64,000 nt of DNA from assembly GCF_001426525.1 (NCBI RefSeq), contig NZ_LMEW01000034.1:140190-204189 (forward strand). The letters are read 5' to 3'. A model generated the notes under the pieces. That model saw nothing but the letters and a program-made list of their open reading frames with translations, did no database searches and was not told where the DNA came from. The DNA comes from Massilia sp. Root133. Lineage in GTDB: Bacteria; Pseudomonadota; Gammaproteobacteria; Burkholderiales; Burkholderiaceae_D. The position numbers were made by a program, and so were the translations under genes. Within the stretch, counting starts at the first letter, position 1. Each line of letters opens with the position of its first letter. Positions 51,314-60,627 of this stretch are shown here, in pieces.

Positions 51314-52482
51314 GCTTTGCCTATCACCTCGAGCACGGCGCGGGCGCTTTCGCGCGCGCTGTCGCGCAGCAGGCTGTGATGCATTTCGGTGAAGCGTTGC
51401 TGCAGCCTCACCCGGTTGTTCTCGTCCGTCAGCTGGAACCAGACGGCCTCCGCCAGCGCTTCCGGCGTGGCCGCGTGCTGCAGGAATTCCGGCACGACGA
51501 AGTCGCGCGCCAGGATGTTCGGCAGCCCGATCCACGGCAGATAGCCCATGTTCCGGATGAGCAGCCACTCGGCCTGCAAGACCTTGTAGGCGATCACCAT
51601 CGGCTTCTTGTACAGCGCCACTTCCAGGGTCGCGGTGCCCGAGGCGGCCAGCACGGCGTCGGCCGCCGCGATGCACGCATGCGATTCGCCGTCGACGAGC
51701 TGTAGCGGCACCTCATTGAGCAAATTCGGCAGACCGGCCTTCGCCACCAGCTCCATAAAATACGCTTTTTGCCGTTCGCCCGCCATCGGCGCGATGAAGC
51801 GCACGGACGGATCCCGCGCCGCCAGCAGTTGGACTGTCCGGACGTAGGGCTCCGTCAGGTACTTGATTTCCGACATGCGGCTGCCCGGCATGACGGTCAC
51901 GACGCGCGCGTTCTCCGGCAGGCCGAGCTGGCGGCGCGCGGCAAGCACGTCGGGCACCAGCGGGATCGTCTCCGCCAGCGGATGGCCGATGTACGTGACG
52001 GGCACGCCGGCCTTTTGATAGATCTCTTCCTCGAACGGGAAGATCACGAGCATGTGCGAGACGGCGCGCCGGATTTTCTTGATGCGCCCGCCGCGCCACG
52101 CCCAGATCTGCGGGCCGACGAAGTGCACGGTCGGGATGCCGGCCGCGCGCAACTGCTCTTCCAGGCCGAGATTGAAGCCGGGGTAGTCGGCGCCGATGAA
52201 CGCGGCCGGACGCTCGGCCAGCAGGCGGTCGCGCAGGCGGTTCTGGATGCCCTTCAGTTCGCGGTAGCGCAGCAGCACGGGCAGCAGGCCGCGCACGGTG
52301 AGCGTGTCCATCGGGACGTCCGACGCCAGGCCCTGCTCCAGCATGCGCGGACCGCCGATGCCGGAAAAGCTGACGTCCGGCAGATGCGGCTTGAGGCCCG
52401 CCATCAGGCGCGCCGCGAGCAGGTCGCCGGAGACTTCGCCGGCGACCAGCGCGAGCTTCGTGACTTCAGCGGACGATGCCAC
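51310..52482 (-). CDS. lpxB: Lipid-A-disaccharide synthase
   Basis: Condenses UDP-2,3-diacylglucosamine with lipid X. A 390-residue GT19 glycosyltransferase with LVAGEVSGDLLAARLM, GIGGPRMLEQGL, DYPGFNLGLEEQLR, YIGHPLAETIPL, VTVMPGSRMSEI and SGTATLEVALYKKPMVIAYKV. Sits between lpxA and rnhB. Confidence 0.96.
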   Translation of the reverse strand: MASSAEVTKLALVAGEVSGDLLAARLMAGLKPHLPDVSFSGIGGPRMLEQGLASDVPMDTLTVRGLLPVLLRYRELKGIQNRLRDRLLAERPAAFIGADYPGFNLGLEEQLRAAGIPTVHFVGPQIWAWRGGRIKKIRRAVSHMLVIFPFEEEIYQKAGVPVTYIGHPLAETIPLVPDVLAARRQLGLPENARVVTVMPGSRMSEIKYLTEPYVRTVQLLAARDPSVRFIAPMAGERQKAYFMELVAKAGLPNLLNEVPLQLVDGESHACIAAADAVLAASGTATLEVALYKKPMVIAYKVLQAEWLLIRNMGYLPWIGLPNILARDFVVPEFLQHAATPEALAEAVWFQLTDENNRVRLQQRFTEMHHSLLRDSARESARAVLEVIGKA

Positions 52483-53254
52483 GGCTCGCGTTGTCGAGGA
52501 AGTCGCGCAGCGCGCGGATGTGCTGTGCGGCGTCGCCGGCGGCGGCTTCCTCTTCCGCCAGCCTGGCCTTGGCTTCTTCCAGCGTGAGGCCGGAACGGTA
52601 GATGGTCTTGTACGCGGTGCGGATCGCGTTGATCTGCTCGCGCGTGAAGCCGCGGCGCTTGAGCCCTTCGATGTTCACGCCGTGCGCCTCGGCCGGGTTG
52701 CCGGAGACGAGGACGAACGGCGGCACGTCCTGCGTGAGGCTCGTGTACATGCCGATGAACGCGTGCGCGCCGATCTTGCAGAACTGGTGCACGCCGCAGT
52801 AGCCCGACAGGATCGCCCAGTCGCCCACGTGCACGTGGCCCGCGAGCTGCGCATTGTTCGAGAAGATCGTGTTGCTGCCGACCTGGCAGTCGTGCGCCAG
52901 GTGCGTGTACGCGGACATCCAGTTGTCGTCGCCGAGGCGCGTCACGCCGGCATCCTGCACGGTACCGAGGTTGAACGTGCAGAATTCGCGGATCGTGTTG
53001 CGGTCACCGATTTCCAGGCGGGTCGGTTCGCCGGCCCACTTCTTGTCCTGCGGGGCGGCGCCCAGCGACGCGAACTGGAAGATGCGGTTGTCGCGGCCGA
53101 TCGTCGTGTGGCCTTCGATGACGACGTGCGGGCCCACGACGGTGCCCGCGCCGATGCGCACGTCCGGCCCGATGATCGAATACGGGCCGACTTCGACGGT
53201 GGAATCCAGCTCCGCCTTCGGATCGACGATCGCGCTCGGGTGGACCTTGCTCAT
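52466..53254 (-). CDS. lpxA: UDP-N-acetylglucosamine acyltransferase
   Basis: First step of lipid A synthesis, adding a 3-hydroxyacyl chain to UDP-GlcNAc. A 262-residue left-handed beta-helix protein with hexapeptide repeats (IVDPKAELDSTVEVGPYSII, VVGPHVVIEGHTTIG), DNWMSAYTHLAHDCQVG with the catalytic His, and the C-terminal helical domain GLKRRGFTREQINAIR. Start ATG 53254 overlaps the fabZ stop by one base. Confidence 0.97.
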   Translation of the reverse strand: MSKVHPSAIVDPKAELDSTVEVGPYSIIGPDVRIGAGTVVGPHVVIEGHTTIGRDNRIFQFASLGAAPQDKKWAGEPTRLEIGDRNTIREFCTFNLGTVQDAGVTRLGDDNWMSAYTHLAHDCQVGSNTIFSNNAQLAGHVHVGDWAILSGYCGVHQFCKIGAHAFIGMYTSLTQDVPPFVLVSGNPAEAHGVNIEGLKRRGFTREQINAIRTAYKTIYRSGLTLEEAKARLAEEEAAAGDAAQHIRALRDFLDNASRGIVR

Positions 53255-53739
53255 CACTGTCCTGCCTTCTCGTTCGCGCGGATGGTGCACATCAGCTCAG
53301 CTTCGACGGCGACCTTGCCGTCGACGCTGGCGACAGCCTTGTACTTCCAGATGCCGCGCGAGGTGCGCAGGATCTCGATGTCCATCTTGAGCTGGTCGCC
53401 CGGCTCGACCGGACGCTTGAAGCGCGCGTTGTCGATGCCGACGAAGTACACGACGGAGTTCTCGTCCGGCTTGACGTTCATGGTCATGAACGACAGGATC
53501 GCTGCGGTCTGCGCCAGCGCCTCGATCATCAGCACGCCCGGCATCACGGGCTTGTGCGGGAAGTGGCCGTTGAAGAATTCTTCGTTGGCGGTCACGTTCT
53601 TGATGGCGGTGATGGTCTTGCCGATCTCGTAGTCGACCACGCGGTCCACCAGCAGCATCGGGTAGCGGTGCGGCAGGTATTCCTTGATCTCGTTGATCCC
53701 CAGGGTCTTGTTGGTCGCGGTGGTGGCTTCAGTCGTCAT
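53254..53739 (-). CDS. fabZ: 3-hydroxyacyl-ACP dehydratase FabZ
   Basis: Dehydrates 3-hydroxyacyl-ACP in fatty acid elongation. The 161-residue hot-dog fold protein starts at ATG 53739 and has LPHRYPMLLVDRV, FFNGHFPHKPVMPGVLMIEALAQ with the catalytic His/Glu, and FKRPVEPGDQL. Overlaps lpxD by ATGA. Confidence 0.97.
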   Translation of the reverse strand: MTTEATTATNKTLGINEIKEYLPHRYPMLLVDRVVDYEIGKTITAIKNVTANEEFFNGHFPHKPVMPGVLMIEALAQTAAILSFMTMNVKPDENSVVYFVGIDNARFKRPVEPGDQLKMDIEILRTSRGIWKYKAVASVDGKVAVEAELMCTIRANEKAGQ

Positions 53740-54794
53740 TTTTGTTCTGATGGTTCCGTCAATTGTTTGATCTGTTTTTCCAGGCTGCGCATCTTCTCGC
53801 GCAGCGAGGACAGGTTGCGCACGATGGCGGCGCTCTTTTCCCATTCGGCGTTCTTGGCGAGCGGATAAAAGCCCGTGTACTGCCCCGGCTCGAGCACGGA
53901 GCGCGACACCATGCTGCCCGAGGAGATATGGACGTTGTCCGCGATTTCCAGGTGCCCCAGCACCATCGCCGCGCCGCCGAACGTGCAATTCTTGCCGATC
54001 TTCGCGCTGCCGGCTACCCCCACGCAGCCGGCCATGGCAGTATTCGCCCCGATGCGGCAGTTATGGCCGATCTGGATCTGGTTGTCGAGCTTCACGCCGT
54101 CTTCGATGATCGTGTCGTCCAGCGCGCCGCGGTCGATGGTCGTGTTGGCGCCGACGTCGACGTCGTCGCCCAGCAGCACGCGGCCCGTCTGCGGGATCTT
54201 GATGTACACGCCGTTCTCGCGCGCGAAGCCGAAACCGTCGGTGCCGATCACGGCGCCCGAGTGCAGGATGCCGCGCTTGCCGATCCTGCAGCGCGCGTGG
54301 AAGGTCACGTTCGCGAACAAATGCGTGTCTGCCCCGATCTCCGCCTCGCGGCCTACGAAGCAGCCGGCGTCGATCCGCACGCCGGCGTCGATCGCGGCGC
54401 CCTCTTCGATCGTCACGTTCGGGCCGATATGCGCGGTCGGGGCGATGCGCGCCGTCTCGTGCACGACGGCGCTGGGGTGGATGCCCGGCGGCGGCACGAC
54501 TTCCTCGAGCGCCACGAAGTACTGCGCGACGCGGGCGAAATAGGCGTACGGGTTGGTGGTGACGATGCGCGCGCCGGCATAGGTCGTGGCGACGGTGGCG
54601 TCGTCCAGCGGCGAGACGATCAGCGCCGCGGCGCCGCTTTGCGCGGCCAGGGCGCGCAGTTTGCTGTTGCTGAGAAAGCTGATGTGCGAAGCGCCGGCGC
54701 CGTCGAGCGGTGCGATGCCCTGGACCTCGAGGTCCGGGTCACCTACCAGCTGGCCACCGAAGCGTTCGACCAAATCACCCAGTCGAGTGCCCAT
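53736..54794 (-). CDS. lpxD: UDP-3-O-(3-hydroxyacyl)glucosamine N-acyltransferase
   Basis: Third lipid A step. A 352-residue protein with an N-terminal uridine-binding domain (ALIVSPLDDATV), a left-handed beta-helix with many hexapeptide repeats (IGPNVTIEEGAAIDAGVRID), HSGAVIGTDGFGFA and NCRIGANTAMAGCVGVAGSAKIG, and a C-terminal coiled-coil helix (SLREKMRSLEKQIKQL). Confidence 0.97.
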   Translation of the reverse strand: MGTRLGDLVERFGGQLVGDPDLEVQGIAPLDGAGASHISFLSNSKLRALAAQSGAAALIVSPLDDATVATTYAGARIVTTNPYAYFARVAQYFVALEEVVPPPGIHPSAVVHETARIAPTAHIGPNVTIEEGAAIDAGVRIDAGCFVGREAEIGADTHLFANVTFHARCRIGKRGILHSGAVIGTDGFGFARENGVYIKIPQTGRVLLGDDVDVGANTTIDRGALDDTIIEDGVKLDNQIQIGHNCRIGANTAMAGCVGVAGSAKIGKNCTFGGAAMVLGHLEIADNVHISSGSMVSRSVLEPGQYTGFYPLAKNAEWEKSAAIVRNLSSLREKMRSLEKQIKQLTEPSEQK

Positions 54795-54819
54795 CGTGGT
54801 CGTTCCGTAAAAGAAGTGA

Positions 54820-54853
54820 AAACTGCCGGCCGCTCAACGAGCCGGCCGGCATC
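54820..54853 (-). terminator. Hairpin between skp and lpxD
   Basis: Minus-strand GC stem (gccggccggctcg / gcggccggc) followed by TTTTC. It may attenuate transcription into lpxD; the T run is short. Confidence 0.4.
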
Positions 54854-54885
54854 CGGGAAGCGTGTTGGCTCACATGCTCACATGC

Positions 54886-55407
54886 TTACTTGTCGAGCAG
54901 TTTGAGGATCCGGTCGGTGATGTCGATGCGCGGACTGGTCCAGATGGCTTCCTGCAGCACGACGTCGAGGTGTTCCTGCTCGGCCACCTGTTCGATCAGT
55001 TTATAGGCTTTCTGCGCGATGGCGGCGCGCTCCTCGTTCTTGCGCTGGAACAGGTCCTCGTTGTACTCGCGCTGCATGCGCTGCACGTCCTTCTCCATGT
55101 CGAGCAGCTCGCGCGTGCGCTTGGTGCGGTCGACGTCGGAGAGTTTCGGCGCTTCGTCGTCGAATTTCTCGCGGCTCACCTTGTACTTCTGCACTGCGTC
55201 GTCGAGCTGTTTCTGGCGCTTGGAGAATTCCGACTGCAGCTTCGCGTCCGCCGCCTTGGCCAGCTTGGACTCGGTCATCAGGCGCTCGGTGTAGACGAAG
55301 CCGATGCGGCTCATCCCGCTCTGCGCGGACGCCTGCGCCATCGCACCGGCGCACAGCAGCGCCAGCACCAGGCTACGCGGCAGCGCGGCTAACGATTTTT
55401 TCAACAT
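54886..55407 (-). CDS. skp: Periplasmic chaperone Skp (OmpH family)
   Basis: Escorts outer-membrane proteins to the BAM complex. A 173-residue protein with signal peptide (SLVLALLCAGAMAQASA-Q) and two long helices forming the tentacles (KLQSEFSKRQKQLDDAVQKYK; RTKRTRELLDMEKDVQRMQ). Lies directly downstream of bamA. Confidence 0.93.
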   Translation of the reverse strand: MLKKSLAALPRSLVLALLCAGAMAQASAQSGMSRIGFVYTERLMTESKLAKAADAKLQSEFSKRQKQLDDAVQKYKVSREKFDDEAPKLSDVDRTKRTRELLDMEKDVQRMQREYNEDLFQRKNEERAAIAQKAYKLIEQVAEQEHLDVVLQEAIWTSPRIDITDRILKLLDK

Positions 55408-55442
55408 ATTCTTCGCAATCCTTGTTTCGACGACAGGCCCGG

Positions 55443-57803
55443 TCAGAAACCGGTACCCATCTGGAACTGGAAGCGCTCAAGGCGGTCGCCCTCCTTCGCG
55501 TTCAAGGGCTTAGCATAACTCAACTTGAGCGGGCCCACCGGGGAAATCCACGACAGGCCGATACCCGCCGAGTAGCGCAGCTGCGACGTGCGGATCGGTT
55601 CGTGCTCCTGGTAGATCTGGCCGCCGTCAGCAAAGGTGAACCAGCGCAGCGAGCGATCCTGGCCGCTGCCCGGGAACGGGAACTGCAGCTCGGCGTTGCC
55701 GATCACGCGCTTGGCGCCGCCCAGGGCGTCGTACGTGCGCGGATCGACGATACCGAGCGACGAGCTCTCGTAGCCGCGCACCGAACCGATGCCGCCGCCG
55801 TAGAAGTTCTTGAAGACCGGGTACGCGTGGCCGCCGAGGCCCGCGCCGTAGTCCAGCTCACCCTTCAGCGCGAGGGTCATCCAGCGCGTGATCGGGCGGT
55901 ACCACTGGTGCTCGTACACCACGCGGTAGTACTTGGAGTCGCCGAGGAGGTCGACTTCCAGGTTGGCGCGCTGGTAGCGGCCGCGCGTCGGCGTGATGGC
56001 GGAGTCGCGCGAATCGCGGCCCCAGGCCACGGTCAGCGGGATCGCATTCGTCGTCGCCTCGCCCACGCCCGTCGCCTTCGCGATAGGGTCCTTCGAGTTC
56101 TGCATCACGAACTGCTGGTACAGCGTCGGCGAGCTCTCGTCCGTCTCGAGGCGGGTCTTTTCCAGGCCGGCGCCGAAGTAGACGGTGTCGATTTCCGAGA
56201 ACGGCACGCCGAACGTGAGGTTGCCGCCCTGCTGGCGCACGGTGTACGAACCGATGTTCAGCGCCGGCGGACGCGACGTGCGCAGGTACAGCTGGAACGC
56301 GCGCGAGATGCCGTCGTCGGTGAAGTACGGGTTCGTCTGCGCGAACGAGATCGTGCGGTTGTAGCGGCTGGTGTTCAGTTCGATGCCGACCGTGTTGCCG
56401 CTGCCGGCGAAGTTGGCCTGCGTGACGGACGCGGTGAAGGTGAATTTCTCCGCCTGCGAGAACGCGCCGCCGACCATGAAGTTACCGGTCGGCTTTTCGA
56501 CGACCGCGATGTTCACGTCCACGGCGTCGTTGGTGCCCTGCGCTTCCGGCGTCTCGACCGTCACGTCCTTGAAATAACCCATGCGGTCGACGCGGTCGCG
56601 CGACAGCTTCACCCGGTTCGGGTCGTACCACGAGCTCTCGAACTGGCGGAATTCGCGGCGGATCACTTCGTCGCGGGTGATCGTGTTGCCCGAGATGGTC
56701 ATGTGGCGCACGTACGCGCGCTTGCCCGGATCGACGAAGAACGTGAAGGCGACTTCGCGCTTCTCGCGGTTGATCTCCGGGTTCGCGGTGACGTTCGCGA
56801 ACGCGTAGCCGAAGCTCGCGAGACGGTCGGCGATGCGCTTGTTCGATGCTTCCTGCAGGTCGCCGGAATACGTCTGGCCCGGCTTCAGCAGGATCAGGTT
56901 CTTGAGTTCTTCCCCGCGGCCGAACAGTTCGCCATCCATCTTGACGCCGGAGACGGTGTACTTCTCGCCTTCCGTGATGTTGATGGTGAGGTAGATGTCC
57001 TTCTTGTCCGGGGTGATCGAGACCTGCGTGGACTCGACGTTCACTTCCAGGTAGCCGTGATTCAGGTACCACGACTTGATGGTCTCCAGGTCGCCCGTCA
57101 GCTTCTGCTTCGAGTACTGGTCGGCCTTGGAATACCACGTGAACCAGCCGGAGGTGTTCAGCTGCAGCAACTGGCGCAGTTCCTTGTCGGAGAACGCCTT
57201 GTTGCCGACGATGTTGATCTGCTTGATCTTGGCGACGTCGCCCTCGTCCACATTGAACATGACGTTCACGCGGTTACGTTCGATCGGGGTGACGGTCGTG
57301 GTGATCTTGACGCCGTACAGGCCGTGCGACAGGTACTGGCGCTTGAGCTCCTGCTCGGCGCGGTCGACGGAGGCCTTGTCGAAGATCTTGGTCTCGCCGA
57401 CGCCGATGTCCTTCAGCGCCTTGACGAGCATGTCCTTTTCGAATTCCTTGGTGCCGGTGAAGTCGACGGCGGCGATGGCCGGACGTTCCTCGACCAGGAC
57501 CACGAGCACGCCGTTTTCTTCTTCCAGGCGGATGTCCTTGAAGAAGCCGGTGGCATACAGCGCCTTGATCGCCGCCGTGCCTTTTTCGTCGTCGAAGGTC
57601 TCGCCCACGCGCACCGGCAGGTAGCTGAACACCGTGCCTGCCTCGGTCCGCTGGATGCCTTCGACCCGGATGTCCTTCACGACGAAGGGAGCGACGGCGG
57701 CGGCGTGACCGGCACAGAAGGCCAGCACGGCTGCGCCGATCATGCTGCGACGGGAGGGCAAGGCAAAACGCGGCTGGGCAAAACGTTCGGGTTGTAAATT
57801 CAT
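55443..57803 (-). CDS. bamA: Outer-membrane assembly factor BamA
   Basis: Core of the BAM machine that inserts beta-barrel proteins. The 786-residue product has a signal peptide, five POTRA domains (about 40-430; VKDIRVEGIQRTEAGTVFS marks POTRA1) and a 16-strand barrel with the surface loop VRGYESSSLG and closing SYAKPLNAKEGDRLERFQFQMGTGF, ending in Phe. Context rseP-bamA-skp-lpxD is the conserved operon. Confidence 0.97.
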   Translation of the reverse strand: MNLQPERFAQPRFALPSRRSMIGAAVLAFCAGHAAAVAPFVVKDIRVEGIQRTEAGTVFSYLPVRVGETFDDEKGTAAIKALYATGFFKDIRLEEENGVLVVLVEERPAIAAVDFTGTKEFEKDMLVKALKDIGVGETKIFDKASVDRAEQELKRQYLSHGLYGVKITTTVTPIERNRVNVMFNVDEGDVAKIKQINIVGNKAFSDKELRQLLQLNTSGWFTWYSKADQYSKQKLTGDLETIKSWYLNHGYLEVNVESTQVSITPDKKDIYLTINITEGEKYTVSGVKMDGELFGRGEELKNLILLKPGQTYSGDLQEASNKRIADRLASFGYAFANVTANPEINREKREVAFTFFVDPGKRAYVRHMTISGNTITRDEVIRREFRQFESSWYDPNRVKLSRDRVDRMGYFKDVTVETPEAQGTNDAVDVNIAVVEKPTGNFMVGGAFSQAEKFTFTASVTQANFAGSGNTVGIELNTSRYNRTISFAQTNPYFTDDGISRAFQLYLRTSRPPALNIGSYTVRQQGGNLTFGVPFSEIDTVYFGAGLEKTRLETDESSPTLYQQFVMQNSKDPIAKATGVGEATTNAIPLTVAWGRDSRDSAITPTRGRYQRANLEVDLLGDSKYYRVVYEHQWYRPITRWMTLALKGELDYGAGLGGHAYPVFKNFYGGGIGSVRGYESSSLGIVDPRTYDALGGAKRVIGNAELQFPFPGSGQDRSLRWFTFADGGQIYQEHEPIRTSQLRYSAGIGLSWISPVGPLKLSYAKPLNAKEGDRLERFQFQMGTGF

Positions 57804-57894
57804 CGGTTAGATCAATGGGTCAGTCATTGGACAACGTTACTTGTTCTTCGCCGGTGCATGGTCTGCTCGAGCCGAACATCTGCTTAAGCCGGAC

Positions 57895-57950
57895 ACTCCG
57901 GTGCACGCCGCAGGCGCAGCGTGCATATCGGAGTGCCGTGTGTTCAGAGC
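57895..57950. other. Imperfect hairpin between rseP and bamA
   Basis: cactccggtgcacg pairs with cgtgcatatcggagtg across a short GC-rich loop. No T run, so a structure in the mRNA rather than a standard terminator. Confidence 0.3.
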
Positions 57951-59302
57951 AGTCGCACCAGGTCGTTGAAGACGGCAAGCGCCATCAGCATGAACAGCAG
58001 GCCGACCCCGGCACGCTGCGCGATCTCGCCGATCCGCGCGGGCAAGGGGCGCCCGGTCAAAACTTCCAGCGAATAATACAGCAAATGGCCACCGTCCAGA
58101 ACGGGAATTGGTAACAGATTCATTACACCCAGGCTGATGGAGATGAAGGCGATGAACTCCAGGAACGGCTCCAGGCCAGAGCGGGCGGTCTGTCCGGCCA
58201 CGTCCGCGATCGTGATCGGGCCGGTTACATTTTTCAGCGAGACCTCGCCCACGATCATCTTCGCGATCATCTTGACGGTCATCGCGCTCGTCTCCCACGT
58301 GCGCTGCGCACCCTTCGCGAACGCCTCCAGCGGCCCCGCCTTCACGGTCACCATCTCCGGCGCCTGCGCGATCATCAGCTTCACCAGGCCCTTGCCCGAC
58401 TGCGGATCGCGGTCCGGCGTGAGGGGCAGCACGAGCGACGCAGTGCTTCCTTCCGCGCCGCGCTGTACGCCGACCAGCAGGGTCTTGCCGGCGGCGCCGC
58501 GCACGGCTTCGATGAAGTCGATGCCGTCGGCGATGTTCTTGCCGTCGATCGAGGTCACGAGGTCGCCCTGGCGCAGGCCCGCGCGCGCGGCGGCGCCGTC
58601 CGGCAGCACCTTGTCGACGCTGGGCCGCGGGCGCCACAGCTGCATGCCGAGGACGCCCAGCACGTCGCTGTCGACGTCCAGGCTGGCCATGCGGTCCGCG
58701 GGCAGTACGGCGCGGTACGGCGCCGAGTTCGGGCCCGGCCCGCGCAAGGTCAGTTCGGCCGCATGCTTGTCGATGGCGGCGCGCACGATCTCCCAGCGCA
58801 GCTCCGTCCACGACTGCACGGGCCTGCCGTTGACGGCCGTGACGACGTCGCCGCCGCGCACGCCCGCCTTGTACACGGCCGACGCCTCCGGCATCGCGCG
58901 CAGGCGCGTGCCCGGCTCCTCTTTCCCGTGCATGAACAGCGCCGCCATCACGACGATGGCGAGGATGAAGTTGGCGATCGGGCCCGCCGCCACGATGGCG
59001 ATGCGCTTCCACACGTTCTGGCGCGTGAATTCGCGCGGCAGGTCCGCGTCGTTGGTCGGCGCGGTCGAGGGATCGCGCGCGTCGAGCATCTTCACGTAGC
59101 CGCCGATGGGCAGCGCCGAGATCGCCCATTCCGTCTGGTCCGGACCGAAGCGGCGCGACCACACGATGCGCCCCATGCCGATCGAGAAGCGCAGCACCTT
59201 GACGCCGCACAGGCGCGCGACGACGTAGTGGCCCAGTTCGTGAAAGACGATCAGCGGTCCCAGCGCCAGCAGGAATGCCAGCAGGGTGTGGATCAGGTTC
59301 AT
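57944..59302 (-). CDS. rseP: Site-2 protease RseP
   Basis: Inner-membrane zinc protease that cuts RseA and releases the envelope-stress sigma factor. The 452-residue product has the zinc motif HELGH at 21-25 in the first helix, two PDZ domains in the periplasm (about 120-310, GVRGGDVVTAVNGRPVQSW and GLRQGDLVTSIDGKNI) and the third metal ligand in NLLPIPVLDGGHL near the C-terminus. Confidence 0.96.
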   Translation of the reverse strand: MNLIHTLLAFLLALGPLIVFHELGHYVVARLCGVKVLRFSIGMGRIVWSRRFGPDQTEWAISALPIGGYVKMLDARDPSTAPTNDADLPREFTRQNVWKRIAIVAAGPIANFILAIVVMAALFMHGKEEPGTRLRAMPEASAVYKAGVRGGDVVTAVNGRPVQSWTELRWEIVRAAIDKHAAELTLRGPGPNSAPYRAVLPADRMASLDVDSDVLGVLGMQLWRPRPSVDKVLPDGAAARAGLRQGDLVTSIDGKNIADGIDFIEAVRGAAGKTLLVGVQRGAEGSTASLVLPLTPDRDPQSGKGLVKLMIAQAPEMVTVKAGPLEAFAKGAQRTWETSAMTVKMIAKMIVGEVSLKNVTGPITIADVAGQTARSGLEPFLEFIAFISISLGVMNLLPIPVLDGGHLLYYSLEVLTGRPLPARIGEIAQRAGVGLLFMLMALAVFNDLVRLL

Positions 59303-59330
59303 GACACTCTCCCGTCAGGGCCCGCGTTGT

Positions 59331-60506
59331 TCAAGTGCGCAGCGCATGCACGATGCGTCCGGCCGCGTCGCGGGCACGCGCGTCCTGGGCCATCACGGCC
59401 TCGATGCTGGTCGCCTCGCCATGCGGGTTCTCGTCCATCACGCGGCGTACGACGCGGTCGATGTCGCGGAAGCCGATGCGGCGCTCCAGGAAGGCTTGGA
59501 CCGCGATTTCGTTCGCCGCGTTCAGCAATGCGGGCGCGGTGCCGCCCGCGCGCAAGGCGTCGAAGGCGAGCGCCAGGCACGGGAAGCGGTCGAAATCCGG
59601 CTTGTGGAATTGCAGCGCGGCGAACGTCGTCAGGTCGAGCTGGTCGACGCCCGACGCGATGCGTTCCGGGTACGCGAGCGCGTGGGCGATCGGCGTGCGC
59701 ATGTCCGGGTTGCCGAGCTGGGCCAGCACGGAGCCGTCCACGTACGACACCATCGAGTGGATCACGCTTTGCGGGTGGATCACCACGTCGATCCTGTCGG
59801 CCGGCGCGCCGAACAGCCAGTGCGCCTCGATCACTTCGAGGCCCTTGTTCATCATCGTGGCGGAGTCGACGGAGATCTTGCGGCCCATCGACCAGTTCGG
59901 ATGCTTGCAGGCTTCTTCTGGCGTGACATGTTCCAGCGTCTCGACGGCACGCTGCAGGAACGGGCCGCCGGACGCCGTCAACAGGATCCTGGCGACGCCG
60001 GCCACGTCCGGCGAACGTGCATACGTGCCCGGCAGCGACTGGAAGATGGCGTTGTGCTCGGAGTCGATCGGCAGGAGTGTCGCCTTGTGCTCCTTGACGG
60101 CGTCCATGAACAGCTGGCCGGACATCACGAGCGCTTCCTTGTTCGCCAGCAGGATCTTCTTGCCCGCGCGCGCGGCCGCGAGCGTGGGCGCGAGGCCGGC
60201 GGCGCCGACGATGGCGGCCATCACCGTGTCCGTGTCGGGGCTGGCTGCGATCTCGCACAGCGCCGCTTCGCCGTAAGCGACGTCGATCGGGAGGCCGGCC
60301 AGCAGGTCGCGCAGGCGCGTGGCCGCGTCAAGCGTGCCGACGACGGCGCGCTGCGGACGGAACACGCGGCATTGCGCGGCAAGCGCATCCACGCGCTCGT
60401 GCGCGGACAGCGCGTACACACGGTATTTGTCGGGATGACGTGCCAGCACGTCGAGGGTCGAGACGCCGATCGAACCGGTGGCGCCAAGGATAGTGATGCT
60501 TTGCAT
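59331..60506 (-). CDS. dxr: 1-deoxy-D-xylulose-5-phosphate reductoisomerase
   Basis: Second step of the MEP isoprenoid pathway. The 391-residue product from ATG 60506 has the NADPH motif ILGATGSIGVSTLDV, LANKEALVMSG, the metal-binding IDSEHNAIFQSL and ASGGPF, and WSMGRKISVDSATMMNKGLEVIEAHWLF. An ATG at 60518 is an alternative. Confidence 0.97.
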   Translation of the reverse strand: MQSITILGATGSIGVSTLDVLARHPDKYRVYALSAHERVDALAAQCRVFRPQRAVVGTLDAATRLRDLLAGLPIDVAYGEAALCEIAASPDTDTVMAAIVGAAGLAPTLAAARAGKKILLANKEALVMSGQLFMDAVKEHKATLLPIDSEHNAIFQSLPGTYARSPDVAGVARILLTASGGPFLQRAVETLEHVTPEEACKHPNWSMGRKISVDSATMMNKGLEVIEAHWLFGAPADRIDVVIHPQSVIHSMVSYVDGSVLAQLGNPDMRTPIAHALAYPERIASGVDQLDLTTFAALQFHKPDFDRFPCLALAFDALRAGGTAPALLNAANEIAVQAFLERRIGFRDIDRVVRRVMDENPHGEATSIEAVMAQDARARDAAGRIVHALRT

Positions 60507-60627
60507 GTTGCGTTCCATTGTCAAGGTCGTTCCAACATGTGCAGGCAGAAAGGATGACCAGCGCTGAGTCATTCTGGCACGGCGCGCGTCAAGACGGCGC
60601 GCCGCCCGCGTTGGAACGGCCTGTGTC

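Noticed and set aside
55422..57797. 791-codon open frame on the plus strand
   Set aside because: Antisense to bamA, which has clear POTRA and barrel features.
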